Below are positions 1 to 7,259 of a DNA stretch of 11,945 bases, piece after piece. The DNA comes from an uncultured Haloferula sp. (GTDB lineage: Bacteria; Verrucomicrobiota; Verrucomicrobiae; Verrucomicrobiales; Akkermansiaceae). Made by a program: the position numbers and the translations under genes. Numbering within the stretch: position 1 is the stretch's first letter; each line of letters begins with the position of its first letter. The stretch spans positions 1-11,945 of the forward strand of contig CAMLOZ010000037.1 in the NCBI GenBank assembly GCA_946481625.1, read 5' to 3'. Under the pieces are notes generated by a model, which saw only the letters and a list, made by a program, of their open reading frames with translations, had not been told where the DNA came from and searched no databases.

Positions 1-2
1 CG

Positions 3-572
3 GTGCTGACCTTTGTCTCGCTGCTGCCTTACGTCATCGTCCGGTACAATGTCGGGGCCATCGAAGTCATCCGGGAAATCGCGTGTTCGCTGAGCGTGGT
101 GGGCATCTCCGCGATGATGTGCGCGGGTGCCATCGGGGCGTCCTCGTTCAGGGGTCTGCTGGCACGGATCGGGGTGATCGCCCTTTTCATCGGCTCGATG
201 ATCGCCGGCTGCGGTATCCCGCTGGCAGCGGCGGGAGCGGTGACCGATGAAGCAGGCCTTTTCTATCATCTCAACGCGCTGGCAGGGACCATCTGCTACA
301 CCACGCTCGGCCTTTCGCTCGCCCGCTCGCGGTTGCGCCTGGTGATCCATGCCTACGAGGTGAAGCCGAGCTTCATGGTGGTCGGCCTGCTGATCTTCAC
401 CCCCTTCGTGGTCGGCATGGCCACGGCGATGACGGTGGGTTACGCCGGGTTCGTAGGACTGATCGGGATGACGCTGGTGGCGATTTATGCGGATGCCACC
501 CCGAAGGCCCCGGCCTGGGTCAAGCCGCCGGCTCCGAACGTGCCCCCTCCGATGCATGACGCATCCGCTTGA
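3..572 (+). CDS. Multi-pass membrane protein, unidentified, probably 5'-truncated
   Basis: The reading frame is open from the window edge, and a GTG at position 3 is only the first start codon visible. The protein begins directly inside a hydrophobic stretch, so the real start probably lies upstream. The 189 visible residues hold about five or six hydrophobic segments: roughly 1-15, 25-46, 52-80, 86-106 and a long stretch 122-162 that could be two helices. A short proline-rich tail follows (173-183). I see no catalytic motif and do not recognise the family. Small residues (Gly, Ala) are common in the helices, as in transporters or exporter-like membrane proteins, but that is not enough for a function. 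It is followed after 73 bases by a secreted hydrolase on the same strand; there is no evidence that they act together. Confidence 0.6.
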   Translation: MLTFVSLLPYVIVRYNVGAIEVIREIACSLSVVGISAMMCAGAIGASSFRGLLARIGVIALFIGSMIAGCGIPLAAAGAVTDEAGLFYHLNALAGTICYTTLGLSLARSRLRLVIHAYEVKPSFMVVGLLIFTPFVVGMATAMTVGYAGFVGLIGMTLVAIYADATPKAPAWVKPPAPNVPPPMHDASA

Positions 573-645
573 AAGAATGCACTAGGATGTTTGCGACGTG
601 ATTCCCTACTAGCGGGCCTCACCTCGGGTGATCAATGTGGGGGCG

Positions 646-2304
646 ATGACCTCCACGAAAACCCTCGCGTTTCTTCTCTTGGCCGGGTCCGCCATGGCGG
701 AGTCCTTTCCGGTCACCATCCGTGTCGACGCCGAGCGGCCGGGTCCCGAGCTCAAGCCGATCTGGCGGTTCTTCGGTGCGGACGAGCCGAACTACGCCTA
801 CATGAAGCATGGCGACGAGCTGCTCGGACATCTCGGCGAGATGAAGCCGAAGGAGGTTTTCTTCCGCGCGCACAGCTTGCTGGTGACCGGGGACGGCACA
901 CCCGCGCTCAAGTGGGGCTCGACCAATGCCTACACGGAGGATGCGCAGGGCAATCCGGTCTATGACTGGACCATCGTGGACCGCATCTTCGACACGTATC
1001 TGAAGAACGGTGTCCGTCCTTACGTGCAGATCGGCTTCATGCCGCAGGCGCTTTCGGTGAAGCCGGAGCCGTACCGCCACCACTGGACCCCGCGCGCGAA
1101 GTACGACGAAATCTACACCGGCTGGGCCTACCCGCCGAAGGACTGGGCGAAGTGGGAGGAACTCGTCTATCAATGGGCCAAGCACTCCGCCGAGAAGTAT
1201 GGCAAGGAGGAGGTCCTGCGCTGGTACTGGCAGACCTGGAACGAACCGAACATCGGCTACTGGCGCGGCTCGCGGGACGAGTTCTTCAAGCTGCACGACC
1301 ACGCGATCCGCGCCGTGCGCCGCGCGATTCCGGGCGCGAAAGTCGGCGGTCCGGATCTGGCCGGAGGAGCGGGCGGCGATTTCTTGAAGGCCTTCCTCGA
1401 GCACTGCATCAAGGGCAAGAACACGGCGACCGGAGAAACCGGCACGCCGATCGATTTCATCTCCTTCCACGCGAAGGGTGCGCCGAAGGATGTGAAAGGC
1501 CGCGTGCAGATGGGAATTTCGAACCACCTCCGCGATATCGACGCGGCGTTCTCGGTGATCGCTCGCTATCCGGAGATGAAGGGCAAGCCGATCGTCATCG
1601 GGGAGTCCGACCCCGAGGGTTGTGCGGCCTGCCAGGGACCGAACCTCGCCTACCGCAACGGGACGATGTACTCGAGCTACACCGCCGCGAGTTTCCCGCG
1701 GAAGCTCGACCTCGCGGACAAGCACGGCGTGAACCTCGAGGGCGCGCTGACCTGGGCTTTCGAGTTCGAGGACCAGCCGTACTTCGCCGGCTTCCGCACG
1801 CTGGCGACCAACGGCATCGACAAGCCCGTGCTGAACGTCTTCCGGATGTTCGCGAAGATGGAGGGTTCGCGGCTGCCGGTGGCGAGCGACGCCGCCGTTT
1901 CGCTGCCCGACATGCTTCGCTCCGGAGTGCGCGAGAAGGCGGATGTCTCGGCGCTCGCGGCGATGGACGGGAAGAAGATCACGGTGCTGGCGTGGCACTA
2001 TCACGACGACGACCTCCGCGGTCCCGATGCCGAGGTGCGGATCGATCTGTTAGGCGCACCGAAGGGAGTGCCGAAGGTGAAGCGCTACCTGGTGGACGAG
2101 ACCCACTCGAATTCCTTCACCGCGTGGCAGGCGATGGGTTCGCCGCAGGAACCCACCGCGGAGCAGATCGCGGATCTGGAGGAAGCGTGCAAACTCGCGG
2201 AATTGAAGGAGGAGCCGCGGTTCATCGAGGAAGAGAAGCTTTCGGCGGTGTTCGTGACCTTGCCGCGGCAGGGAGTGACGCTGCTGGAGTTGGAGTGGGA
2301 GTGA
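646..2304 (+). CDS. Secreted glycoside hydrolase, GH39-like (beta-xylosidase-type clan A)
   Basis: Likely a retaining glycoside hydrolase acting on polysaccharide-derived sugars outside the cytoplasm. The ATG at 646 is chosen because it gives a clean signal peptide (MTSTKTLAFLLLAGSAMA, cleavage after Ala18) and has a short G run just upstream; an in-frame GTG at 628 would add six residues. The mature protein (552 aa with signal) reads as a TIM barrel followed by a beta-rich C-terminal part from about residue 400. The acid/base is predicted at Glu200 in a 'TWNEPN' motif, typical of clan GH-A. The nucleophile is predicted at Glu320 in 'IVIGESDPEG'. 'DFISFHAKG' fits the conserved strand carrying a His between them. 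An unusual CxxC (Cys326, Cys329) follows the nucleophile candidate. Family GH39 is inferred from the overall pattern; another clan A family such as GH5 or an uncharacterised one is possible. Substrate cannot be read from the sequence. Confidence 0.8.
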   Translation: MTSTKTLAFLLLAGSAMAESFPVTIRVDAERPGPELKPIWRFFGADEPNYAYMKHGDELLGHLGEMKPKEVFFRAHSLLVTGDGTPALKWGSTNAYTEDAQGNPVYDWTIVDRIFDTYLKNGVRPYVQIGFMPQALSVKPEPYRHHWTPRAKYDEIYTGWAYPPKDWAKWEELVYQWAKHSAEKYGKEEVLRWYWQTWNEPNIGYWRGSRDEFFKLHDHAIRAVRRAIPGAKVGGPDLAGGAGGDFLKAFLEHCIKGKNTATGETGTPIDFISFHAKGAPKDVKGRVQMGISNHLRDIDAAFSVIARYPEMKGKPIVIGESDPEGCAACQGPNLAYRNGTMYSSYTAASFPRKLDLADKHGVNLEGALTWAFEFEDQPYFAGFRTLATNGIDKPVLNVFRMFAKMEGSRLPVASDAAVSLPDMLRSGVREKADVSALAAMDGKKITVLAWHYHDDDLRGPDAEVRIDLLGAPKGVPKVKRYLVDETHSNSFTAWQAMGSPQEPTAEQIADLEEACKLAELKEEPRFIEEEKLSAVFVTLPRQGVTLLELEWE

Positions 2305-2323
2305 GTGCTTAACGCTCGTGCAT

Positions 2324-2415
2324 CTGGCGCCAGCAATAAGGAGAGGGGGCACTCCTGCCCCCGGCGGGGACGTGCACTGCGACGACAAGAGTGTCGTCGC
2401 TCCCTTGCTGCTGGC
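2324..2415. repeat. Structured intergenic element with nested inverted repeats
   Basis: Between the hydrolase stop and the next gene lies a compact set of inverted repeats. An outer 7-bp pair (GCCAGCA at 2329-2335 with TGCTGGC at 2409-2415) is extended by an imperfect AAGGAG/CTCCCTT pair. Inside are two perfect hairpins: 7 bp with loop CTCC (2345-2351/2356-2362) and 9 bp with loop AGAG (2379-2387/2392-2400). A 10-bp palindrome CTGGCGCCAG overlaps the left end (2324-2333). The whole could fold like a three-way junction. It may be a dispersed REP/MITE-like repeat, or an RNA processing or termination structure for the upstream gene. No T-run follows, so a classical intrinsic terminator is unlikely. 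No second copy is present in this window. Confidence 0.55.
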
Positions 2416-2485
2416 ACATGTGGCGGAATATTCCGATTCCCACTGCCCGCTTGTTTCCCCGGCCTGATGTGCCACGGTGGCTCCG

Positions 2486-3253
2486 ATGACCGTCGGCCGC
2501 CTTCTCCCCCTTCTCTGGCTCTTGTTGGCCGCCGTGATTTGCGCCCAGGGTGATGAGGACGAGAAGGAGGAAAAGAAGCCGTCTCGCCAAGTCCGCTTCT
2601 TGGCCGTCGGCGACCTCCCGCCCTACCGGCAGGAGATCCGCGATGGTGTCGCTTACGAGTTGGAACCCCCGCCGGGGAGCATCCCGCCGCGCGAGTTGAT
2701 CGTCGGCTCCGGCGGCGGTGATGCCGCGGAAGCCCGGTTGCTTCTCAATCAGGTTAGCGAGGGATTCAAGATCCCTGCGGGAGCCGGTCCCTTGATGTTG
2801 CGCTACAAGGGCGACAACGGCCAAGCCGAGCCATGGCTGCGCGTGCAGCGGCCGCAAGAAGGAGACATGCTGGTGATCCTCTGGCGGGCGGAGGGGAACA
2901 AAGGAACCTGGGCGAAGCCGCTCTCGCTGGTCTTGCCCGACGGCCCGGAGCAAGCGCCCGCCGGGCGCATCCGCCTGCTGAATGTTTCCCCGGTCACGGT
3001 GGGAGTGGTGATGGGTGCCGAGAGAATCGCGCTGCCGGCCGGCAAGTCCTTCGACCGGCCGCTTCAGCAGGGGAAGGATATTCCTTTCCAACTCGGGGCC
3101 GTCGATGCCAAGGGCGAGTTCCGCCGCTTCTACTCCGGCAGCGCCCTGCAAAACCCGGGCGAACGTACCTTGGTCGTGATCTATCGTGCAGACGGCGTCG
3201 ATCCGCGCAGCGATCTCAAGGCGAACGTGATGCGGGAACCGGTGGTGCAGTGA
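2486..3253 (+). CDS. Secreted hypothetical protein
   Basis: I do not recognise the family. The ATG at 2486 is preferred over the in-frame GTG at 2477 because it puts a normal signal peptide at the very N-terminus: an Arg at residue 5, a leucine-rich core, and probable cleavage after Ala20 (VICA|QG). The cysteine just before the cleavage site does not sit in a proper lipobox. The mature part begins with a highly charged stretch (residues 23-33, DEDEKEEKKPS) and continues as about 220 residues of alternating hydrophobic and polar segments that look like beta strands, with many Pro and Gly and no cysteines. There is no catalytic motif. Total length is 255 aa. It stands between two inverted-repeat-rich gaps, so it is probably transcribed alone. 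A periplasmic or surface beta-sandwich protein is a reasonable guess. Confidence 0.7.
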   Translation: MTVGRLLPLLWLLLAAVICAQGDEDEKEEKKPSRQVRFLAVGDLPPYRQEIRDGVAYELEPPPGSIPPRELIVGSGGGDAAEARLLLNQVSEGFKIPAGAGPLMLRYKGDNGQAEPWLRVQRPQEGDMLVILWRAEGNKGTWAKPLSLVLPDGPEQAPAGRIRLLNVSPVTVGVVMGAERIALPAGKSFDRPLQQGKDIPFQLGAVDAKGEFRRFYSGSALQNPGERTLVVIYRADGVDPRSDLKANVMREPVVQ

Positions 3254-3267
3254 GCACGGCGGGCGGC

Positions 3268-3306
3268 GCAGCCGGCCCTGGGCTGCGGCAGTCTGCTCTG
3301 CTGCCG
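3268..3306. repeat. Two adjacent hairpins just after the secreted orphan gene
   Basis: GCAGCC (3268-3273) pairs with GGCTGC (3281-3286) across a 7-base loop. CGGCAG (3286-3291) pairs with CTGCCG (3301-3306) across a 9-base loop. The first starts 15 bases past the stop codon at 3253. They could work as a weak terminator or 3'-end stabiliser, but no T-run follows. Alternatively they belong to the same repeat cluster as the inverted repeats at 3338-3447. Confidence 0.4.
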
Positions 3307-3337
3307 TGAGGAATGGGGAGTGTTCCGGGTCTCCCAG

Positions 3338-3447
3338 CGTAGGCGCGGTGGTCTCACGAACGCGCCTACGGCCGGTGAAGTAGTCTCACCCGCCCCCGCG
3401 GCAGGCTGCGCCGCTTTGCCGGAGGGCCTCCTTGCCAGCGCGGGGGC
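3338..3447. repeat. Cluster of inverted repeats upstream of the EVE gene
   Basis: Three inverted repeats stand in a row. A perfect 10-bp pair CGTAGGCGCG/CGCGCCTACG (3338-3347 and 3361-3370) has a 13-base loop. A 5-bp pair GGTGA/TCACC follows (3374-3378 and 3386-3390). A 9-bp pair GCCCCCGCG/CGCGGGGGC (3392-3400 and 3439-3447) encloses 38 bases that can fold further. The heptamer GTCTCAC occurs twice, 32 bases apart (3351 and 3383), once in each of the first two loops. This looks like a REP/BIME-like block. It ends 19 bases before the EVE start codon, so it could also shape that gene's leader RNA. Confidence 0.5.
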
Positions 3448-3466
3448 ATCCGCTACGCTGGCCGCC

Positions 3467-3931
3467 ATGCGCTACTGGCTGATCAAATCCGAGCCCGACG
3501 TCTTCTCCATCGATCACCTCCGGAAGGCGAAGCGCGAGCCATGGAGCGGCGTGCGGAATTACCAGGCGCGGAACTACATGCGGGACGACATGAAGCCCGG
3601 CGACCTCGCGCTCTTCTATCATTCGAGCACGAACCCTCCGGGTGTCGCGGGCGTCGCGAAGGTCGCGGGCACGCCCTATCCCGACCCCACGCAGTTCGAC
3701 CCGAAGTCCGAGTACCACGACCCGAAATCGACCAAGGAGAACCCGCGATGGATGCTGGTCGATTTCGACTTCGTCGCGAAGTTCGATGCCGAGGTACCGC
3801 TCCAGACCTTGAAGGAAGACGCCGCGCTCGAAGGGATGGTCGTGCTGCAGAAGGGCACCCGCCTCTCCATCACGCCGGTCGAGCCGGCCCACTTCAAGCG
3901 TGTCTGCAAGCTCGCCGGCTGGAAGCCCTGA
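3467..3931 (+). CDS. EVE domain-containing protein (thymocyte nuclear protein 1-like)
   Basis: A single-domain EVE protein (PUA-like fold, formerly DUF55) of 154 aa, the usual length for stand-alone members. The ATG at 3467 is chosen because the family begins exactly here with 'MRYWLIKSEPDVFS'; the open frame upstream is the structured spacer. Family signatures are visible: WLIKSEP at residues 4-10, 'WSGVRNYQARNYM' at 26-38, GDLALFYHS at 45-53, and a conserved Tyr-Pro-Asp-Pro region near 68-72. EVE domains form a cage that reads modified bases, and in eukaryotes bind 5-methylcytosine or related marks. In bacteria the stand-alone form is widespread and its role is unsettled (RNA or DNA modification reader). 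It is cytoplasmic, with no signal peptide. The next gene starts three bases after its stop, which suggests translational coupling, although the partner is a membrane protein. Confidence 0.92.
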   Translation: MRYWLIKSEPDVFSIDHLRKAKREPWSGVRNYQARNYMRDDMKPGDLALFYHSSTNPPGVAGVAKVAGTPYPDPTQFDPKSEYHDPKSTKENPRWMLVDFDFVAKFDAEVPLQTLKEDAALEGMVVLQKGTRLSITPVEPAHFKRVCKLAGWKP

Positions 3932-3934
3932 GCC

Positions 3935-5344
3935 ATGCAGGACGAAACGCTCAACCCCTACGCGCCGCCAGCGGACCACTCCGTGGCGGCCGATGATCCC
4001 GGTCTGAGCTGGTGCGTCCAAGGAAGCTACCTTCTGGTTCGGCCTGGCGCGATGCTGCCGCCGGTCCCGCTTGAAGGAGACGAGGTCGGAGGAGTGCTCA
4101 CACCCGGCGTCCGGCGCTTCCAAGTCATCACGGGAGGAGGGAAGGGGATGGCGGTGGCATTCATCCCGTCGATCCTCGGACTGGGGTGGTTCGTCTATTG
4201 CAGGATGAACGGCCTGGACTACTACGCTTGGCTCGGGGTCATCGTCATCATCGTGATCGCCCGTCTCTTCACCGGCCGCATCGGCGGAGCGGTTCAAGTG
4301 ACGGTCGGCGGTTTCTTCCCGGTGGAGACGCTGCGCCGGAAGAAACGCCTGCTCCGCTGGATCCGGCTGATGGTGGTGGGCGGGGTGGCCGTGGTTTCCG
4401 GCGCTTTGGCTACCGCCCTTTCCGAAGTCTCCCGTTACCTGTCCCTTGGCGGGCGAGGTTCCCAGTTGGACGACCTTTTCACGTGGTTTACGCCAACGGT
4501 CATTCTCGGACTGCTCCTGATTACCGGCGCAGCGATCTGGGGTCGGTTCCGGCAGGGCCTGCGGTCCAGTGCTTTCCGCGATGGTTGGCTGTATCTTCGG
4601 GGCGTGCCGGCGATGTCGTTGTCCAAGTTGGAGGCACGTTCGCGCGAACCGCAGCCGCCGCTGCGGATGAGGAAGGTGACGAAGTTCTATCAGTACCGGC
4701 TACCGTTCCACGCCCTGCTCCGGGGAGTGTGGCGTCATCCTTGGCTCGCCTTCTGGCTGGTGATCTTCAAGCTGATGCGCTCGGAACGCTTGGTCCGCCT
4801 GCAGTTTCACTGGAGCGAACGCACGATCCTGCCTATTGCCGGAGCCGACCCCGAGCTTCTCAAGCGTTGGGAGAAGGAAAGCGCGGGCACGCCGCTTGCC
4901 GAGTGGCAGGCGATCTACGCCGAACGACGCGACTCCCCGCAGGGTGATCTCCGCATCGAATTCCTCACCTATGCCTCGCCCGGTTGGCAGCACATTGCTT
5001 GCCTGGCCGTGACGCGGACTTCGGCGGGTGCCATCTTCTCGGAGATCCGGCAATCCATCTTTCAAAGCTGGGCGCAGGATGGACGCTTCTTCTTCACCTC
5101 CTCGCCTCCCATAGCCTTCCTGCTGCCGGACTACTTCGATTCGCGGGAAGTGCGCGGACCCTTGGAAGCGGTCTATCAAACCCACCTCGCGAGAACAGCC
5201 GGCGCGGATCTTCTAACAATCGGAGGGAAGGAACACCTCTTCCAACTCTACGAGCAACAGGCGGAAGACATCGCGGCCCTCTACGAGGACCGCGGCTTGC
5301 AATCTCCTCCGGAGGAGATGGAATTGCGGGATGTCCCCGCGTGA
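3935..5344 (+). CDS. 'NPYAPP' multi-pass membrane protein of unknown function
   Basis: Hypothetical protein of 469 aa. It opens with NPYAPPA (residues 7-13), a short motif I know from many otherwise unrelated Planctomycetes and Verrucomicrobia membrane proteins; its role is unknown. Four hydrophobic segments are clear (about 71-88, 97-112, 143-163, 185-203), and 267-281 may be a fifth or an amphipathic helix. The remaining C-terminal half (about 282-469) is soluble-looking, with mixed alpha/beta character and an acidic end. Basic stretches (RRKKR at 134-138, and around 243-250) predict cytoplasmic loops. No enzyme motif is seen. The start is three bases after the EVE gene stop, so the two are probably co-transcribed. 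Its stop is only eight bases from the stop of the convergent BON gene. Confidence 0.75.
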   Translation: MQDETLNPYAPPADHSVAADDPGLSWCVQGSYLLVRPGAMLPPVPLEGDEVGGVLTPGVRRFQVITGGGKGMAVAFIPSILGLGWFVYCRMNGLDYYAWLGVIVIIVIARLFTGRIGGAVQVTVGGFFPVETLRRKKRLLRWIRLMVVGGVAVVSGALATALSEVSRYLSLGGRGSQLDDLFTWFTPTVILGLLLITGAAIWGRFRQGLRSSAFRDGWLYLRGVPAMSLSKLEARSREPQPPLRMRKVTKFYQYRLPFHALLRGVWRHPWLAFWLVIFKLMRSERLVRLQFHWSERTILPIAGADPELLKRWEKESAGTPLAEWQAIYAERRDSPQGDLRIEFLTYASPGWQHIACLAVTRTSAGAIFSEIRQSIFQSWAQDGRFFFTSSPPIAFLLPDYFDSREVRGPLEAVYQTHLARTAGADLLTIGGKEHLFQLYEQQAEDIAALYEDRGLQSPPEEMELRDVPA

Positions 5345-5352
5345 ACGTTTCA

Positions 5353-6387
5353 TCAAGGGGCGACCGCGGCAAGGGGGCGATCTTTCCCGATGCGGGCGGT
5401 GCCGCCTTCGTCCACGACACGGATTTCATTCGAGACGAACGCCACCCCGGGCAAGCCGCGGGCGGTGGACTCGGCGGCAGCCCGCGCCTCACGGCTTGGG
5501 ACGCTGCCACTGAGCTTCATCATCTTGCCCGAGAGTTCACCGCGGATGTCGGAGTGGCTCAGGCGGGGATCCGCGGCCACGGCGGCGTGGAGGGCCTTCA
5601 GCGTATCGTGATCGGAGGGCACCTTGCCGTTCATGCCTTCCATCGCGAGGTCGCTGTTGATCATGATGTCGTCGGCCCACACTTCCGTCACGCCCGTGAC
5701 ATGCGAGAGATGGACGAGCTGGGCTTTCTCGCCCGTGCTGCCGACCTCACCGCCGAGGCTGACGACGCCGTCCTTCACCATCACGTCGATGTTCACGCCG
5801 GCGAAGAGGGGATCGTCCGCGACGATGTAGCGGATCTGCTCGCGGATCGCATCGTCGCTACGGATGGTATCGTAGGTGACTTCGAGCCGGCTCTCCACCT
5901 CGCTGATGCCCGGGATCTCGGTGGCGATCTCGCGGGCGATTTCCTGCTCGTCCCAGGATCCAACCTCGCCGGTGAGAAGGGCTTGGCGGTGGTCGACGTT
6001 CACCTTCACGCGGGTGGCATCGATGGCGTGGTTCTGAACCAGGCGTTGCTCGATCCGCTCGGCGAGAACGGCGTCCTTCGCGACCGGATCGATGATCTTC
6101 ACGCGGTTGACCACGGCGCGGACACCATCGGTGGCCTTGGCCCGCGCGACGGCGCGCTCGGCTTGCTGGAGGGATAGCGCCGTGCCGGTAAGGGTGGCGA
6201 TGCTGTTTTCGACGGCGACATCCACCTTGCAGCCGACGAGCTTGCGGTCGGCCTTCAGGTCCATGGCGATGAAATCGGCGGTCTCCGGCCCTCCCGAGGG
6301 GCCCATTTCCGGAGTCGCGGTAGCGGTGTTGAGAGCTGCAGCCAGCATCATCCACCGGAGGGATCGGAAGAGATTCGATGTATTCAT
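5353..6387 (-). CDS. Exported protein with four BON domains
   Basis: BON domains (about 60 residues, alpha/beta) occur in OsmY and other periplasmic or outer-membrane-linked proteins and are thought to bind phospholipid membranes. With the ATG at 6387 the protein has 344 aa and starts with an export signal (MNTSNLFRSLRWMMLAAA). Four repeats follow at roughly 39-99, 104-171, 177-245 and 259-326. Each has the pattern of a leading helix, a 'V.V..G.V.L.G.V' strand pair and a closing 'V..V.N.I.V' strand. The first lacks part of its leading helix and may be degenerate. OsmY has two BON domains, so this is an expanded version. Earlier in-frame starts exist: GTG at 6402 with AGAGGGG four bases before it, and ATG at 6426; the true start is uncertain. 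No lipobox is seen. A role in envelope stress or membrane integrity is inferred from the family. Confidence 0.85.
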   Translation of the reverse strand: MNTSNLFRSLRWMMLAAALNTATATPEMGPSGGPETADFIAMDLKADRKLVGCKVDVAVENSIATLTGTALSLQQAERAVARAKATDGVRAVVNRVKIIDPVAKDAVLAERIEQRLVQNHAIDATRVKVNVDHRQALLTGEVGSWDEQEIAREIATEIPGISEVESRLEVTYDTIRSDDAIREQIRYIVADDPLFAGVNIDVMVKDGVVSLGGEVGSTGEKAQLVHLSHVTGVTEVWADDIMINSDLAMEGMNGKVPSDHDTLKALHAAVAADPRLSHSDIRGELSGKMMKLSGSVPSREARAAAESTARGLPGVAFVSNEIRVVDEGGTARIGKDRPLAAVAP

Positions 6388-6402
6388 GGCGGAGCGATTC
6401 AC

Positions 6403-6425
6403 TGGCCCCTCTTTCGCAAGGGCCA
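6403..6425. repeat. Small inverted repeat in the BON gene leader
   Basis: TGGCCC (6403-6408) and GGGCCA (6420-6425) form a 6-bp hairpin with an 11-base loop. In the minus-strand transcript it lies just upstream of the ATG at 6387 and covers two alternative start codons (6426 and 6402). It could affect start choice, or be chance in GC-rich DNA. The rest of the gap 6388-6554 shows nothing else recognisable. Confidence 0.25.
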
Positions 6426-6554
6426 TGCCATCCGCCTTCCGCCGGTTAGTGCTGAGATGCTTGCGACGATTCGCGGGTGTTGGCGCGCGCCGATCTGCCC
6501 TTCCAAGGTCGCGCTGATGCACCCTCCGTCATGCGGATTGCAACCCGCACTCCA

Positions 6555-7235
6555 CTACTCCTCTTCGCCGGCGCTCTCGTCCTCCTCGACCGCCGGCAGA
6601 TCTTCCTCGGAAATCACCGCGGAGCCGGTGTCTTCCGCGAGCACTTGCTCTTCGGCGGAAACCACGGCTTCGGGGTTTTCCGCGGGGGCTTCCGGCTCGG
6701 GCTCTTCCTCGACAAGCCGGCCGCCGCTTTCGAGCAGCATGAGGACTTCCTGTTGCACCTTGTCGACCTGATCGAGCGGGATGTCGGGATCGCGGACGAT
6801 GAAGACATCCCCGAGCTTGCGATGCTCATAGACCCGGAGGATGCCGCCGGGGGTGCGCTGGGTATCGGTCTCGCGCAGGACCTTTTGCCGCTCCAGCATC
6901 ACGGCGAGGATGTAGCGCACGTTCTCGGTATGCTCTTCCTCTTCCTCCACGAGGCGGCGGAGCAGCTCCTCCGGGCTTTCCTTCTTGAAGGCGTCCGGCT
7001 TCTCCGCTCCGCCCACCGGGGCGTGGTAAACCGTCTTCCAGAAGCAGAAGGCCTTCCCGTCTTCCTCCGTGCGCGCCTTCCAGGCATCGAGGCTGAAATC
7101 CTTGCGCAGGTAGCCGGACGACTCGGGGTCCGGAAACAGCGCGGTCATGATGGTCTCGCCATCCTCGAAGGGACGCTCGGTGGCGGCGCAGGCCCGCGCG
7201 CGGGAACGGATGTGCCAGGATTCGTGGAGTGCCAT
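6555..7235 (-). CDS. Hypothetical protein with long acidic C-terminal tail
   Basis: A 226-aa cytoplasmic-looking protein without signal peptide or membrane segment. The first 70 residues (charged start, 'CAATERPFEDGETI' at 16-29, then 'YLRKDFSLDAW' at 42-52) recall a planctomycete/verrucomicrobial type in which a small zinc ribbon precedes 'GE' and a 'DYC..CW' motif. Here the zinc cysteines are mostly absent (only Cys16 and Cys64 remain), so metal binding is doubtful. Residues 88-125 look helical and very charged. Residues 134-172 are an alpha/beta patch. Residues 174-226 are almost entirely Glu, Ala, Pro, Asp and Val, probably disordered. It starts 24 bases after the stop of the LptF/G permease on the same strand, so the two are likely one operon. 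No function can be assigned; the zinc-ribbon comparison is from memory and tentative. Confidence 0.75.
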   Translation of the reverse strand: MALHESWHIRSRARACAATERPFEDGETIMTALFPDPESSGYLRKDFSLDAWKARTEEDGKAFCFWKTVYHAPVGGAEKPDAFKKESPEELLRRLVEEEEEHTENVRYILAVMLERQKVLRETDTQRTPGGILRVYEHRKLGDVFIVRDPDIPLDQVDKVQQEVLMLLESGGRLVEEEPEPEAPAENPEAVVSAEEQVLAEDTGSAVISEEDLPAVEEDESAGEEE

Positions 7236-7259
7236 GGAACGGGGAAGCGGTCGCCGGAA

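Noticed and set aside
619..2004. Long open frame of 461 codons on the minus strand
   Set aside because: It lies wholly opposite the GH39-like gene, is Arg- and Leu-rich without domain motifs, and is the mirror expected from third-position GC bias.
3320..3466. N-terminal extension of the EVE protein by 49 residues
   Set aside because: The family starts at 'MRYWLIKSEP'; the extension translates the inverted-repeat block and is low-complexity Ala/Gly/Pro.
3254..3466. Possible CRISPR array from the repeated GTCTCAC heptamer
   Set aside because: Only two short copies, no 25-40 bp repeat, no regular spacers and no cas genes.
3386..4297. Open frame of 303 codons on the minus strand
   Set aside because: Opposite the EVE gene and the start of the membrane protein; rich in Arg and Asp with no family features.
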